From Phlebopus portentosus (taxonomy: Eukaryota > Basidiomycota > Agaricomycetes > Boletales > Boletinellaceae), in NCBI GenBank assembly GCA_037892935.1, contig JAYXKI010000003.1:1674001-1738000 (forward strand): a stretch of 64,000 nucleotides of DNA, written 5' to 3'. The translations under genes and the position numbers were made by a program. Below the pieces are notes generated by a model that saw only the letters and a program-made list of their open reading frames with translations, searched no databases and had not been told where the DNA came from. Positions 1-11,881 of this stretch are shown piece after piece (positions within the stretch are counted from its first letter, which is position 1; every line of letters starts with the position of its first letter).

Positions 1-3000
1 TGGTCGTACTGATCATCCTGAGGACTTGAATAACCCGGGTAATGAATATCGGCGTCGTCCCCATAATCCGAATCTTGCGCCGAAGGCTCATCCGCATCCA
101 AGCAAGCAGCCACATCGGAAGAATCAAACGCAATGTGAGCATCACCAGCATAATTGTATTCCAGATCCATACCGACTGACGGATCGAACGCATTCGTGTC
201 TGCACCCGTGTCATCCACGCCGAACTGCAATGGGTCAGACCCGCTCGGGTCGTACGCGCCAGAATCCAGGTCCGTCATGGCGCCGGTATCGATGTCAGTA
301 TCATAGGTATCCGGAGAGTAATACGTGCTCGGATCCACACCACCTACGTCCGCATTTCCGTTCATGCCAGTATACATGTCTGAGACGTCTAATCCAACGC
401 CAACAGTAGAACTGACTGAATCGAATCCTCCATGCGCCAACGAGTCCTGGTCGGACATGCTCAAAGCGCTGAGGTCAGCATCACCCACAAAATTGCTGAG
501 ATCAATCCCATTCGAATCCATTAAAACACCAGCATCGAGTCCTCCGCCAGGCAACAAAGTCAAGTCAAGCCCACTCCCATCAACCAAGGAACCAAAGTCC
601 ATCCCATTTCCGTCCGCGAGCGAGCCCAAGTCACCACCGGCGCCCGCCAGCGCGCTCAAATCAGGCCCGCTCCCACACGCAAACGAGTTCAAATCGATCC
701 CACTATCACCTGTCAACGAGTTCAAATCAAGCTCAACCCCACCCGACTCGTCCCCATCAGACCCGAGCTGGCTCGCAAGCGCAGCAGCACCAACGAGCCC
801 CGCCACACCTCCCAAAAGCGCAGGCATCACGCCATTCCCCGTATTCGTATTCTGCGTAACCTGAATGCCAGGCTGGATCGTTCCATAGCCAGGAAGACCG
901 TTATTATTATTGTAATCGTAATTGTTACTGTTGTTGTTATCGGTGTTGTTGTTGGTACTCCCGGTGACAGCATTCGCAATAGACCCCATAGCGTTCCCAA
1001 CAGTGCTCACAGCTGCAGACATACCCGCCTGCAGTCTATTGCCCGTCTGTGCCAGGCCATTGATAGTGCCCGCTATGACGTTCGTAAGGCTATCATTCTG
1101 ATTCTGGCCCTGTTGTTGAATAAATTGCATCCTGGACTGTGGGTTGGTCTGCTGAAAGTTCTGAGCCTGGAGCTGTGTTTGGGCTTGAGCCTGAATCTGA
1201 GCTTGAGCATAAGCAGCTGCGATATAAGGATTTGCCTGAAGTGATCCCGCTGCGTTCTCCGCACTCGCTGTCTGCTTCGGAGGCGGCGGAGGTGGAGGGA
1301 CCCTCCTCACAACAGTTACGCCAACACCAGTCCCAGCTCCCTGCGCAATCCTCGCCCTCTCAGCGGCAGCAGCCCTCTCCGCAGCCGCCCTCTCCCTCTC
1401 CCGCCTCTCCATCTCGATACGTTTCATCTCCCGATGCTTTTCCGACGACATACCGAAGAGACCTCCCGTCTTCTGTTTGGCTTTCCTCGTCCACGAAGCC
1501 GAAGAACTGTTGTTATACGGAGAGGAAGAAGAGGAGGCAGAAGTTCCGAAAAACGGACGTGAGGAAGATGAATTGGACGAGTGAGTCGACGTCGGGGAGA
1601 CAGGGACAACGGACGTGGAGTATCGATACCGACGTGCTTGAGATTGAGACTGAGGAACTTGACCAGCATTCTCCGCCACCATCCGCTCGACTCGCAATAT
1701 TCCAGAATTCGGCCCGCTCGAAGAATTCCTCTGCGGAAGAGGCGGAGGGCTCACAGCCGAACTCGCAGCTAAAGCCGAAGCAGCCTGTGCCTGCAAATGC
1801 TGGATTTGCGTCTGCGCGACGGGCCTGGGCGAAGGCGCAACAACCGCAGGACTCGCATTCGGAGGGGACTGTATACGATTTCCCGCCGGTCTGTTTACCG
1901 GAGCGACACCGGACGCAGCTGCAACGCTCAACCTCACATTAGCATTCCCGCTCACATTGCTAGCCTGCCTTGTACCACCAGAGCCACCAGTGGAAGCCGC
2001 AGGACGCGCAGCATTCGCAACAGCAGAAGCATACAACGAGCGCGCATACGTTGCTGCATCGCTCTCATTCGGCGGGCCCGAGACAGGCGGGGCCAGCGTT
2101 ACCCCCACTCCCACCGCATGACTCGCACTCGCAAACGATGATGACACACTCGGACTCAAGCTCGTCGTTGAAATCGAGCTCAGGCTCATACTCGATGGCG
2201 GGCGGATCGATGCGGACATGCCAGAAGGAGCTGGGGAAGGCGCAGGACGGGGTACTGGCGTCCTACCTTCAGCGGGTCCTGCAGGACCAGCCCTGGGACC
2301 GGAAACGCGCCGCGCATCGCCTCTAGCTGCATGCGTCGAGGGCGTACTGCGCGTCGCTGTCGGACAGAAGGTAGCGTAGGTGGGGGAACGATAGCCGGCA
2401 ACTGTCTAGCAGCCGTCGCGTTCAACGTGCCCTGCGCAGGATGGACCGTTTCCGGAGTCGAGTCGCTGAACGCAGGAGGCAGGCTACCACAAGCATCGCT
2501 CCCAACTCCGCCACTCGGCGGAGCGCCGCTATCCGCATACCCACGTCCAGCCATCTCAGGCCGCTCCAACCTCGCACTCTCACTCTGGTTAATACTCAAC
2601 GCATCAACGCCATCCGCAAGACTTCCGACATCACCTTCCGGAATCGAGTTCGAGAGCCCGTCCTCCGGAACGAGCGAATACCTAGGAAGTGTCGGACGGC
2701 GCTGTAACGAACTCCCATCTACATCATTATCTTCCGGCTGGCTCCACTCTGGAGGTTCCGGAGGAGGTTGGGAAGGCGCAGAGACGAAAGCAGGCGGCGG
2801 AGGTCCATGACCTTGTGACTGGCCTTGATGAGCTCCGGGAGTAGAACTGGAACCTGACCCCGAGGGGCCTGAGGTAGACTCGTATGCCGGCGACGGCGAC
2901 TTCGCTTGCAACTGGGAATACCTCTCGGACTGCCTCGCATACGCTATAGAATCCGCACTCGTGCTGCAAGCTTCCGGTGCTGGTGTACGGATCACAGGCG

Positions 3001-3327
3001 GCAAATCTTCATGCACCATTCCAACACCAGAATTCGCCGCATCCGAGCTGGAGGCAGCTCGCGGAACCTGGCTTGCACTCATATTCGGGCTCTGACTCGA
3101 CTGAGGACGTGCACTCGCATAAAGCTGCTGGGCAAAGCTCATCCCAGCACGTCTCCTCCCCCACTAATACCAGCAATATCAATATTCTTGCCCGGCACAA
3201 CCAGCCTCCTAGGCGGGGGTATAAGATCGTTCTGGTAAAACAAGAATAAGACCCACTGTGGATCAAAGCACTCCTTCCACCCAGGTGGCAAAGGACGAGC
3301 ACTAGTAAAGGGGGACGCAGGAGGCAT
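1..3327 (-). CDS. Large low-complexity protein with WW-like N-terminus (3' end beyond window)
   Basis: The function is not recognised. The chosen start (ATG at 3327) opens with a WW-like stretch, RPLPPGWKECFDPQW, but the second half of a WW domain is not convincing. A Ser/Pro/Ala/Gln-rich body follows. I read three blocks: ~3327-3200, ~3160-2400, and one long open frame ~2300-1. The first junction can be an intron (GTTGTG...TTAG near 3162-3199). The second, near 2290-2420, is either an intron or a 1-nt frameshift. The long frame has no ATG-initiated reading but is open all the way to the left edge. It contains a charged helix (MSSEKHREMKRIEMERRERE) near 1400-1460, an Asn-rich run near 900-950, a hydrophobic Gly/Ala stretch (ALLGGVAGLVGAAAL) near 790-830, and Asp-Leu repeats. 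The protein is over 1,000 residues in this window. A scaffold role is only a guess. Confidence 0.6.
459..741 (-). repeat. Imperfect Asp-Leu tandem repeats inside the first gene
   Basis: In the reading frame of the first gene this stretch encodes about nine degenerate units of 9-14 residues. Each is built around a DLxxL/DFGSL/DLSAL-type core separated by Gly/Asp/Ser/Ala linkers such as GDSG, GSG, GAGG and DGNG. At DNA level the units recur as variants of 'ttcaaatc' and 'ccaagtcc' on the plus strand. The units are too diverged for a recent microsatellite, which suggests they are kept as protein sequence. Confidence 0.6.
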
Positions 3328-3992
3328 CTCTTCCCACTCTCGATGTCCCTTTTATAACGACACTTGATCAACTCTCCTTGATCTTGTTACATGCGAGTAA
3401 CTGTCCCTTCAACTTCCCGTCGGGCGCGTTTCGCCCATCCTGACTTGTATATATTTTGACAGATCCCAGGCACACAGCCCTCCTTGCCCATCGGGAAATG
3501 TGATATTCAAAGTGATTTTCAACTGCTCAGCCGGATCTCAAGCGGAATAATTTGAGCATGGATAACGATATTCCGTTCGCGTTTCGCCTGTCAAGCTCGT
3601 TGCATTGTTTTTGTTCTCGCTGTTGATGACTCGAGGACGCGTTAGAAGCGGTTACTACTACGCGTAAACTGAAGCGCGATTCCGAAAGACTCACGTGCGT
3701 ATCGCTTTCAGGGAAGCCGATCAATCTCGAGTGATCGACACAATTTTGACCTCGAGCGAGTCGCCTTGTTTACACAGCTTTCCAGGAATTCAAGAAGGTG
3801 AGCTCCCTTTAATTTCCTCGATTGAAATCATATCATTACGTATACTCATAGCGACAAATGATAGAAACGATACATGCCAGTTTCATGATGTACAGCAGAC
3901 GAGACAAATCATGACGAAGGATCATGAGAAAAAAAAACAGTCCAAAGTTTTCGCATCGAAGGGCATTCAATGATTCATTCGCGCGCGCCAAT
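3328..3992. other. Intergenic region between the two WW-type genes
   Basis: No gene is supported here. It holds the upstream region of the first gene, including a TTATAAAAG box on the minus strand at 3349-3357, only about 22 nt above the chosen ATG, and the 3' flank of the next gene. Open frames in it are short and show no family features. Confidence 0.5.
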
Positions 3993-5026
3993 CTAAAAGT
4001 CGCCGCCATCGAAGTCGCCTCCTCCGCCTCCGTAGTCATCCTCGCGACCTACATCACAAACATTTTTCTCCATCAAACAAAGGACACGAAGGTAAGATAA
4101 GAAAGAAACTTGCCATCCTCGTATCCTTCCCTATAGATATCATCTTCCCTATCATCAATCGCATTTTCAAGCAACGCGCCTCCCACGAGTCCAGCGCCGC
4201 CCGCAGCGAGTACAGTCCCCATTCCCATCCCACCGCTCTTCTTCCGCGGCTCAGGCGTCGGTCCGTACCCGCCCCCGCCGTACCCTCCCCCGCCAGATCC
4301 TGCGGAGGAGGGTATCCGCCTCCGTAGCCTCCAGGCGCGGGACTACTATGATGCCCACCGAACCAGCCTCGCTCGCCCTGCACAGGGCCCTGCGGAGGAG
4401 GTCCGTACCCGGCACCACCACCATACCCACCATACCCACCGCCACCTCCTCCATATCCACCGTACCCTCCTCCTCCATACCCTCCATACCCACCCGGAGG
4501 CGGCGGGCTGCCCCATCCGCCCGGACCAGAGGGCGGAGGTCCATACCCAGGTCCTCGATCAGGCGGCGGAGGTCCGTATCCGGGACTACGATCGGGCGGG
4601 GGTCCCCACCCACCAGCACCAGTGGGCGGCGAGCTCTGACCATACCCACCCGGACCCGGCGGGCCGTACCCTCCCTGCCCAGACTGCGGAGGAGGCGCAT
4701 ATCCCCCAGGCGCACGATCAGGCGGCGCATACGCTCGCTCGGGAGGACCACGCGGGTCTTCCCACGTCGTGCGCGGTTCCGGGCCGCGCGTGTCTACGAA
4801 GAACCTACACATACATACATACATACATACATACACATAGATCGGTACGGTGCATCAATACACGATGTATGCGAGGAATATATCAAGCAAAGACGCACCA
4901 AGCATTATATCTAGGATCAAACTGCTCCTTCCACCCAGACGGGAGGGGCCTCGGATCTGGATTGCGAGGCGGCGGCGCATTAACATTGGGCGGTGGCGCC
5001 GAGCTGTATGCAGGCGGAGCAGACAT
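3993..5026 (-). CDS. WW-domain, Pro/Gly/Tyr-rich protein
   Basis: Exon 1 (5026-4899) encodes MSAPPAYSSAPPP and the first half of a WW domain (PLPSGWKEQFDPRYNAW). The intron 4898-4805 joins to FFVDTRGPEPRTTWEDPR, giving a complete WW domain with both Trp and the terminal Pro; such domains bind Pro-rich ligands. A long GPGGYGPPP-type low-complexity region follows. A short intron near 4292-4340 (phase 1) restores the frame to a PEPRKKSGG segment, a glycine-zipper-like stretch (GTVLAAGGAGLVGGALLE) and an acidic DDREDDIYREGYEDG tail. The last intron (4113-4049) appears to use a GC donor (gcaagt) and leads to the terminal exon EDDYGGGGGDFDGGDF with stop at 3995-3993. The zipper could insert in a membrane or drive assembly; its role is unknown. 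Confidence 0.75.
4808..4838. repeat. (ACAT)n microsatellite in intron 1 of the WW gene
   Basis: About seven tandem acat tetranucleotides lie just upstream (in transcription) of the intron 1 acceptor of the WW-domain gene. The repeat is entirely intronic. Confidence 0.85.
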
Positions 5027-6159
5027 TCAATCGACTATAGCACACCGATATACTTGTACAGAACCCAAACTCAAGAGAGATGAGGACGAGAGTGTGAGAG
5101 AAAAGATGGGAACGAGCGATAGCAGAGCAGAATCAGTTTGCTTATGCGCTTATAAGCATGCCAGGCCTACAAGGCGATACGGCCGGGTATTATATTATAA
5201 TTAGAACTGAACTGTGCATCGCGCAATATAATCATCGTTACACACAAGCACTGTTATGCATCATTTCCAGTCCAGAACGAACACCGGAGAACACGGCAAG
5301 CTAAGGACAACGCACGCAGCACTTCAAACTCATCAAAAATCACCGAGACGGCCAATAGCGATTTGTGCGATTCAGAAGTCCGCTTTCATTCACACAGGGG
5401 AAATGGAAAAAGGAAAAGAGTGGGATCAACTGGGATGCATATGTTGATGGATTCATTGCTTTACACGCTGACGAGGCGATGTTTTCGGGCTATGCCTGCC
5501 CAACTGATACGTACCAGTGAATAGGAAGAACAGGATCTAGCTACCGGCTCATTACATACATACACCTACTTACAAAGAAACTATGTAAGATGCACGAGCC
5601 GAATCAAGCCGAGTGAAGTGATCAAACTCTCAATGACCATCCCATCGATAGCAGTCCACTTCCAGAGTATTCGCCAACCCAGTGCCGCTATTATTCAAAA
5701 ACGTCAAACCTGGATTTGGTGCGGCGCCCGAATGATAAAAAAAAAGTCCGAATCGAGGAATGAGCATTCTTTCTTTCACAAATATCATAGACTAAGCTCA
5801 GCAAGCTGGTTTTGTTTTTATACCGTCTTTCCATGCCGTCCTAACGCTCAAAAAATGTCTTCCTCACGGTACGCTTGATGCGCCCAGATAGTTCCTACTG
5901 TAAAAGCGAACCCGAGTGCTTACTGTAAGAACCACTTCCATAGCCTTTCGCAACTGTGCAAACAACGGCACTCGGATTTTGTAACGCACAAGTTCTGATC
6001 CCGAAGGCGATAAAAAACATGTGCGTGTAGAGGTAGCGTCATACTCATAGCGCTGCATACACAGATTTTTTGCCTGAGGGTGCCAAATGGTGGAGATGCA
6101 TACAAAGAGACGAGAAGAATAGAAGAATGTACAGGAAAGGTGTTCTAACGATTCTTCCT
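5027..6159. other. Intergenic region
   Basis: This is 1.1 kb between the start of the WW-domain gene and the 3' end of the uL2 gene, both on the minus strand. Only short frames without family features occur. It should contain the WW gene promoter and the uL2 3' UTR. I see no RNA gene or transposon remnant. Confidence 0.5.
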
Positions 6160-7114
6160 TTATGTGTCCTTCGTCTTGACAGTACCACGGAGCAGACCCG
6201 TCTATACGAAAAAAAAAGTTGAGATATATACATATAATAATCCTGACTGGAGAAGATGGACGTACCCTGCGAGCGGCAATAAGACCGACTTTCTGTCCCG
6301 GGACGGCAGAGCGGGCAATGGTGGAGGCCTTCCCGATGTGCTGGTGGTTACCACCACCGTGAGGATGGTCGACCGGGTTCATGGCCACACCACGAGTACG
6401 AGGCCAGCTGCAAATCAGTCTCAGTGAGAAGATCTATCAGAAACAAGGTAGTGTTGGTTACGCACTTGTAGCGCTTCGCCTTGTATTTGTGGTACGCACG
6501 ACCGGCCTTGAGGAGCGGCTTGTCGATACGACCGCCGCCAGCAACGATTCCAACAGTCGCACGAGCAGAACCAGATACAGTCTTCTTCGCACCAGACGGG
6601 AGACGTATCCTCGTCTTGTTATCATCCGTCGAGTGTCCAATGACAGTCGCATAATTGCCCGAAGTACGCGCAAGCGCACCACGATCCCCAACCTTCTCCT
6701 CAACATTGCACACAATCGTTCCCTCGGGGAGCTGAGAAAGCGGGATGACATTGCCCACCGTCAAGGCAGCCTTCTTGCCGCAGTAGACGAATGCGCCGGT
6801 GTGCATGCCCTCGGTGGCGATGAACGTCTCCGTGCGCAGCTTGTAGCGGTACGGATCGCGGAACACAACGCGCGCGAGCGGCGCACCGCGCCCCGGGTCG
6901 TGATGATTTCTTTTACGATACCGCGGATGTATCCATTGCGCTCCGCGAAGTCCAGATTGCGCAGCTTGGCAGGCGCCTTGCGGTGGTGCGAGTGCGATTT
7001 GAACTACACAGTGAATTTTGAATGACGTTAAGACTTGTTGAATCTGTTATACTCGAACAACGAAGAACGTACGATGGCGTGCGATCGCCTCTGTGCACGG
7101 ATAACGCGACCCAT
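6160..7114 (-). CDS. RPL8: 60S ribosomal protein uL2 (L8/L2)
   Basis: This is an integral large-subunit protein that binds rRNA at the peptidyl-transferase centre. Four exons are read: 7114-7073 ([14 protein letters not shown]), 7003-6466, 6407-6266 and 6201-6160 ([13 protein letters not shown], stop). All introns are GT-AG, 59-70 nt long. The near-invariant core is present: [23 protein letters not shown], and the [19 protein letters not shown] loop including the conserved His. Length is about 254 residues, normal for the family. Oddity: the frame breaks inside exon 2 at ~6899-6904. After KEII the expected HDPGRGAPL is reached only if one base (a G on the plus strand) is restored. For an essential single-copy gene this is most simply a consensus error. 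Confidence 0.95.
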
Positions 7115-8374
7115 TTTTCACTACAGAAATCAAGTATCAATGAGATGCTCAGAACACAGAGAAGGGTTTGCCATTGCTGTGTGTTGTCCGCCATCTTCGT
7201 CTCGTTAGTCCATCCATCCTTGTCCCGGTCCATCCATCTCTTCCAACCATTTCTTCGACTCGTTTCTTCCTCCAAAACTAGTCCTCGTGAAGGTGACCAC
7301 AGCAAGAACGCATCCAGACAGCAAACCTGACGCAAAACGGTCGAAACACTCACAAAATTGATGAGGGAGAATCTTGAGCGTGTCCGTCCGACAGCACTCA
7401 AACACCTTCAAGTCGTTGCATCCAAAATTGGGAAGTTTGATTATGTAAGGCCCTCGTATTCGATTCCCGCTCGCGACTTTAGATTGAAGACCACCTTCAG
7501 ATAGCACGATTCACAAACGGGATTTCACCCTTCCATAAATGCGCACAACGGCACCTCGAGATGCAATAAAGAATGAAGAAGCGTGTATCACTATTTATCA
7601 AAGTATTGCTTTCTGCACGTAGTAATTATAGTTCAGCATAGGTCTTCAACGGTGGCTTTCAACTTCATGTCCTGACAAACTTGAGCTGCATCGTCCAAGC
7701 TGACTAGTATCTGTCCCACACAGAACATCGGAAGGATGCCTATTCGATAATATGACAAACTTACGATCATGGGCAAAAATAAAATTGATTTGTTCTGTCG
7801 ACCAGACTAAGTCAACGAACCACCGTAAAATTGAACACGAAAGAGTATAACCAGGCCAATCAAGCTTTGTACGTAGACAGGGCAAGGTAAACTACTCGCC
7901 TGGATTTTTTTAATTCTGCAGATCCATTGCTAAAATTCTCAGCTTTCTCATAGTATAGAATTTTAGATAGACGAGAAATGTATAAATATTAAGCCCCGCA
8001 AAAATCTGTGTATTTTCATTGAATTTAAATACCTAGTTAAAATAGTTGTATTGACGCTTGAACTTTGTTTTCTGGCCACGACGCAATCAAAATGCATCTT
8101 CTCCAAGAAAGAAGACGCATCCGAATTTCCCGTAAAGAGATAAAGAAATGACGAACACGGAAGGTCGCGTTGCCCATGGCTTGAACCAGCTCGATCCTTT
8201 ACTCATTCGCAGATGCGTGTTGGATTCGTTCCTATAAGTTCAACGTTCAACTACAGCCTTCGACCACCCCGCCCTCCTCCTCCTCCTCCATTCCCTCTTC
8301 GCCTCTGGGGCCTGTCCCTATAGTTGTGGTCCGGTTGTTACCATTGTTGCTCGTGGCTCATTCTACCCGTCACC

Positions 8375-9755
8375 ATGTCTGCCCTCTTTGGCATCCTTGA
8401 GTGCGCCCCATTCGCGGATTGGCATGAAGAGGTCGAGACGGTCAGCTTCCCCGACTTCACCTCTCTCTTTCTCGAGGCCGACGCCAATGCAAGACGCCGG
8501 TCGAGCAGGGAACTGCGAGTACTACACACGATCCTCGAGGAGGAGGAAGAGGAATCTGACGGCGACGACGACAACGACGACAACGACGGGGAGACCATCA
8601 TCTGGATCACCCCGCGTGCCCGCCCTCGTAAGCAGGGACTCGAGGAACCTGATGATGGCTTCGATTTGGACGAGCCACCGTCTCTGACCAACACAGACAG
8701 TAGCACCTCGAGTTCTAGCTCGGGGTCCAGCGAGGAATCCACCAGCGGCGATCGTCATCGTGGGCAAATAAGCTCAGACCGTTCTGCGGCTGAGTGCGGA
8801 CTTGACGAGCTTAACGGGGATGAAGGTGATGACGAATGGATTGACATAGAAGAAGATGAAGATCTGAAAGACGGAGTCGACGATGACTCCTCCGGAGACA
8901 GCAGTAATCTCTCGAGTGACGATGAGGAGGAATCAGTACTCTCACTCCTGTTTAGACAAGAGGACCTGCTCGGGCATGAGTTCGTCTATATCGACGAGGC
9001 ATATTCAAGTAACAACTACGAAACCAGCCTGTCTGTTGAAGACATCATGTATGGTGTCTATAGGACCTGTGACACGTATGTCGCAGCGATGAGACTCTAC
9101 CTGAAATGGGTTGACCCGAAGGACGAAGCCCAAGCCCGACAGGTTCTGATGGAGATCCAGACTGCAGCAACTGGATCCCCCGAAGACTGGCTCAGCGACG
9201 TGAGTGATTCCATCCTCTACTCTGAGCAAGCATGCATATCGCTTTTCCAGTGTCCGGAAGACGACTGGCCTCTCGGCCGTGCTCGATGCACCCTGATCGG
9301 GCAATTGATCAGACTCGAATTACTACCAGAGACATACATCTCGTAGCTCATCACAAGAATGCGAGATGAACTATACTTGGACGGGCGGATGCAAGTCCTG
9401 CAAGCACTGATCAACTACGCCGGTTCGGGCAGCTCACGAAGCAAACCTCGATGCCGTTGACATTATTGTTGACTTCTGCAAGGCCCGGCCAGGGCTTTAT
9501 ACGATGAGATGGATCTTCTCGGTGAGTGAACGTGCCCTCATTGCGAAATGTATTCTGTGAGGTACTCACGAAACTCGTTCCAAGAAAATCAAAAAAGACA
9601 TCTCCGCATATATGTCCGCAATCGTCTCACAGGCGATCAGATTCTCCGATTCTCGTTTTCACTCGATTAGAACTGGAGAAACTCCTGCGAAAGGCGTTAC
9701 AAGGTCGATCTGGTCCTGGACCAACGAGACCAGCGAGTAATCGCTGAACTCATAA
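8375..9755 (+). pseudogene. Acidic/helical family protein, copy 1 (disrupted)
   Basis: The copy starts at MSALFGILECAPF (ATG 8375) and carries the family features: SFPDFTSLFLEADAN, an Asp/Glu-rich run, TIIWITPRA, a Ser-rich run, a second acidic run, and a helical C-terminal half. The intron at 9200-9250 (gtgagt...ttccag) is conserved. At 9344-9346 a TAG stands where the other copies encode Gln (ISQLI), ending the protein early. Beyond it, a 2-nt loss near 9423 and a 1-nt loss near 9630 break the frame again. Residual homology runs to about 9755. It might still make a truncated protein; otherwise it is a decaying copy. Confidence 0.75.
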
Positions 9756-10119
9756 AAATTCATAACGAGACATTGTTGAGAGGCTCCAGCAGACGATACT
9801 AAAAGAATTGCGAGGTGGTAAGAAGCCAGAAGGAAAGACGTAAGGGCATTGCGAACCGGGAGTACCCCCCATCAAAAAGATTCGATCCTCGATGCAAATA
9901 AAACCACCGGCATCATGTAGATAATGTATGACAGCAGAATGGATATTGACCATAAAAGGCGACGAGGAAAATCGCCAAAGATGCACCTTTAGTGTAAATG
10001 GAGTCTTATATCCGTATCATAACTTGCGATGAACAAATAGAGCCTTTCAAGTCGTCTATGCTCAAGGGAAACAAGTTCCACTTGAGTTGAGACATTGAGG
10101 ACAACAAGCCTCTGGGTAG

Positions 10120-10600
10120 ATCGACATGAGCCTCGGTAGGGTAGTCTATGAGACTGGACATGCTTCCGTAAACACATACGGCAAGGCGTACCAGATGCAG
10201 GACTCTATGAGCGGCCGCATGCAGATCCCGCAGGCTCTCATGCGCTATGCCCTGTGCCAGCCCTTGGGCAGCGGATGTGAGTCCCGATGACCCCGACAAA
10301 ATTGTAGAAATCTGCGAGGGTCAACCAGGGCCTTGAACGATGCAATGGGTTGTCTACTCGAATGATTGCGGTCGCCAATAAGTGACGAAACCTATGATAT
10401 GAATATCTCGCTTTCTAGAAAACCGAAAGGGATATCTTTGCACACATAATACGCAATTTCTACGCAGAGGATCAAGATTGTTGGTCCAGTTGAAGACAAC
10501 CAAAAAACCGCTCAACGTAGATTTCTGGATCTGGTCGCGGACCGAAAAGCCCAGCGAATAATCGAGGAACATTCCATACGTGTAACCAAAGCAGGCTCAG
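10120..10600 (+). pseudogene. Relic of the family's 3' half within unit 1
   Basis: The sequence aligns with the helical C-terminal exons of the preceding gene. 'ctcggtagggtagtctatgagactgg' matches the LIGQLIRLE-coding region, 'ggccgcatgcagatcccgcaggctctcatgcgctatgcc' matches GRMQVLQALIHYA, and an intron-3-like and last-exon-like segment follows (AAAxGGGATATCTTTGCACA). Stops and indels are frequent. It is therefore an older duplicate, not an exon. Confidence 0.65.
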
Positions 10601-11881
10601 GATCGCGACGACGAGAGAATCGCGATACAAAGCACGGCTGGAAGAAAAGGTATAGGAGAATCTCGAATAAGGACTGATCTGCACGAAGAAATCCTATGTG
10701 CGATGCGGAACGAAACAAATGGCGCTGCATACATAATGTGCGATATTGAGTGGTCAAAGAAAAGGGGGTCGAAGGAGAACCACCAAAACGTGCCTTAAGT
10801 ACTGGAAAACTTCTTAGTCTGTACTGTATCTTGTTAGGAACGATATGCCTGCTTACCTTGCGTGCTTCTTCAAGAGCAACGATATTGTTAAGACATCAAA
10901 GAGAGATATCAAGATGAGATGATGACGCCTCCCATAAAAACCGGAGGAAAAGTAAATTCTAGCTGTTATGTAATTATTCTCACTTATGTCAGCTTCTCGT
11001 ATTCGATTCCCGCTCATCACGACTTTCAGATTGAAGAAGCTGCACATCACCTCATAAGCGGGATTTCGCCTCTCTATAGATGTACGCAATGGCACTTCGA
11101 GATCCATGAAGAATGAAGCGTGTACTACATATATGACAAACTATTGCTTTTCCATATAATAATTCAGCACATGTCTTCAACGGTGGCTTCCAACTTCATG
11201 TCCTGACAATTCTGAATTGCATCGCTGCCCAAGCTTACTAGTTTTTGCCTCGCACCAAATATCGGTAGGGATACCTATTCAAAATATGACAAACTTACGA
11301 GCATGGGCAAAAATCAGAAAATTTTGTTGTACAGATTATAGAAACGAGCCACTGCAAGATTGTACACGAAAGGAGCACGAATCAATCTGGATACGTACAC
11401 GACAAGGTAACTACTTGCCTGGATTATTCTGTAGACGTTCCATTACCTCAACTCTTAGCTTTCTCATGGCATAGAATAATAGATCGACGAGGAACGTTGT
11501 AAACATAAACCCTGCAGGAATCCGCGTATTTTCATTGAATTTGTATACCTAGTCTGAATAGTTGTACTGACACTTGAACTTTGTTTTCTGACCACGACGC
11601 AATCAAAGTGCATCATTAATATTCTCCAAAGGCCAAGAAGACGCGTCCGAATTTCCCGAAAAGAGATAAAGAAATCACGAATATGGAAGGTCGCGTAGTC
11701 CGTGGCTTGAACTTGCTCAAACCTTTATTTACTCGTAGACTCGCGTTGGATCCGTTCTTTCAACTTCAACCTTCAACCACCCTGCCCTCCTCCTCCTCCC
11801 CCTCTTCGCCTCTAGGGACTACCCTTACAGTTGAGGTCTGGTTGCTACTATTGTTTCTCGTGGCTTGTTCTACCCGCTGAT

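Larger units (their letters stand above)
7453..10995 (+). repeat. Tandem unit 1 of the triplicated acidic-protein block
   Basis: This is the first of three direct repeats with a period of 3,543-3,548 nt, measured from the shared landmark 'ctcgtattcgattcccgctc' at 7453, 10996 and 14544. Each unit contains an upstream flank, a gene copy, its 3' flank, and then a decayed second version of the gene's 3' half with its own 3' flank. Unit 1 is the most diverged at its left end, next to the uL2 promoter. Confidence 0.85.

Noticed and set aside
1139..1942. Long plus-strand open frame (267 codons), with others at 325-864
   Set aside because: They are antisense to the open frame of the first gene. Their Ser/Pro/Gln composition is the complement shadow of its low-complexity sequence, with no splice or domain support.
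4348..4914. 188-codon plus-strand frame rich in Arg/Thr/Pro
   Set aside because: It mirrors the GPGGYGPPP repeats of the WW-domain gene on the other strand and runs through its intron microsatellite.
9250..9346. Reading copy 1's intron 9200-9250 as coding because it has no stop
   Set aside because: The other two copies have a clear intron at the same place, and copy 1 keeps the gtgagt donor and ttccag acceptor.
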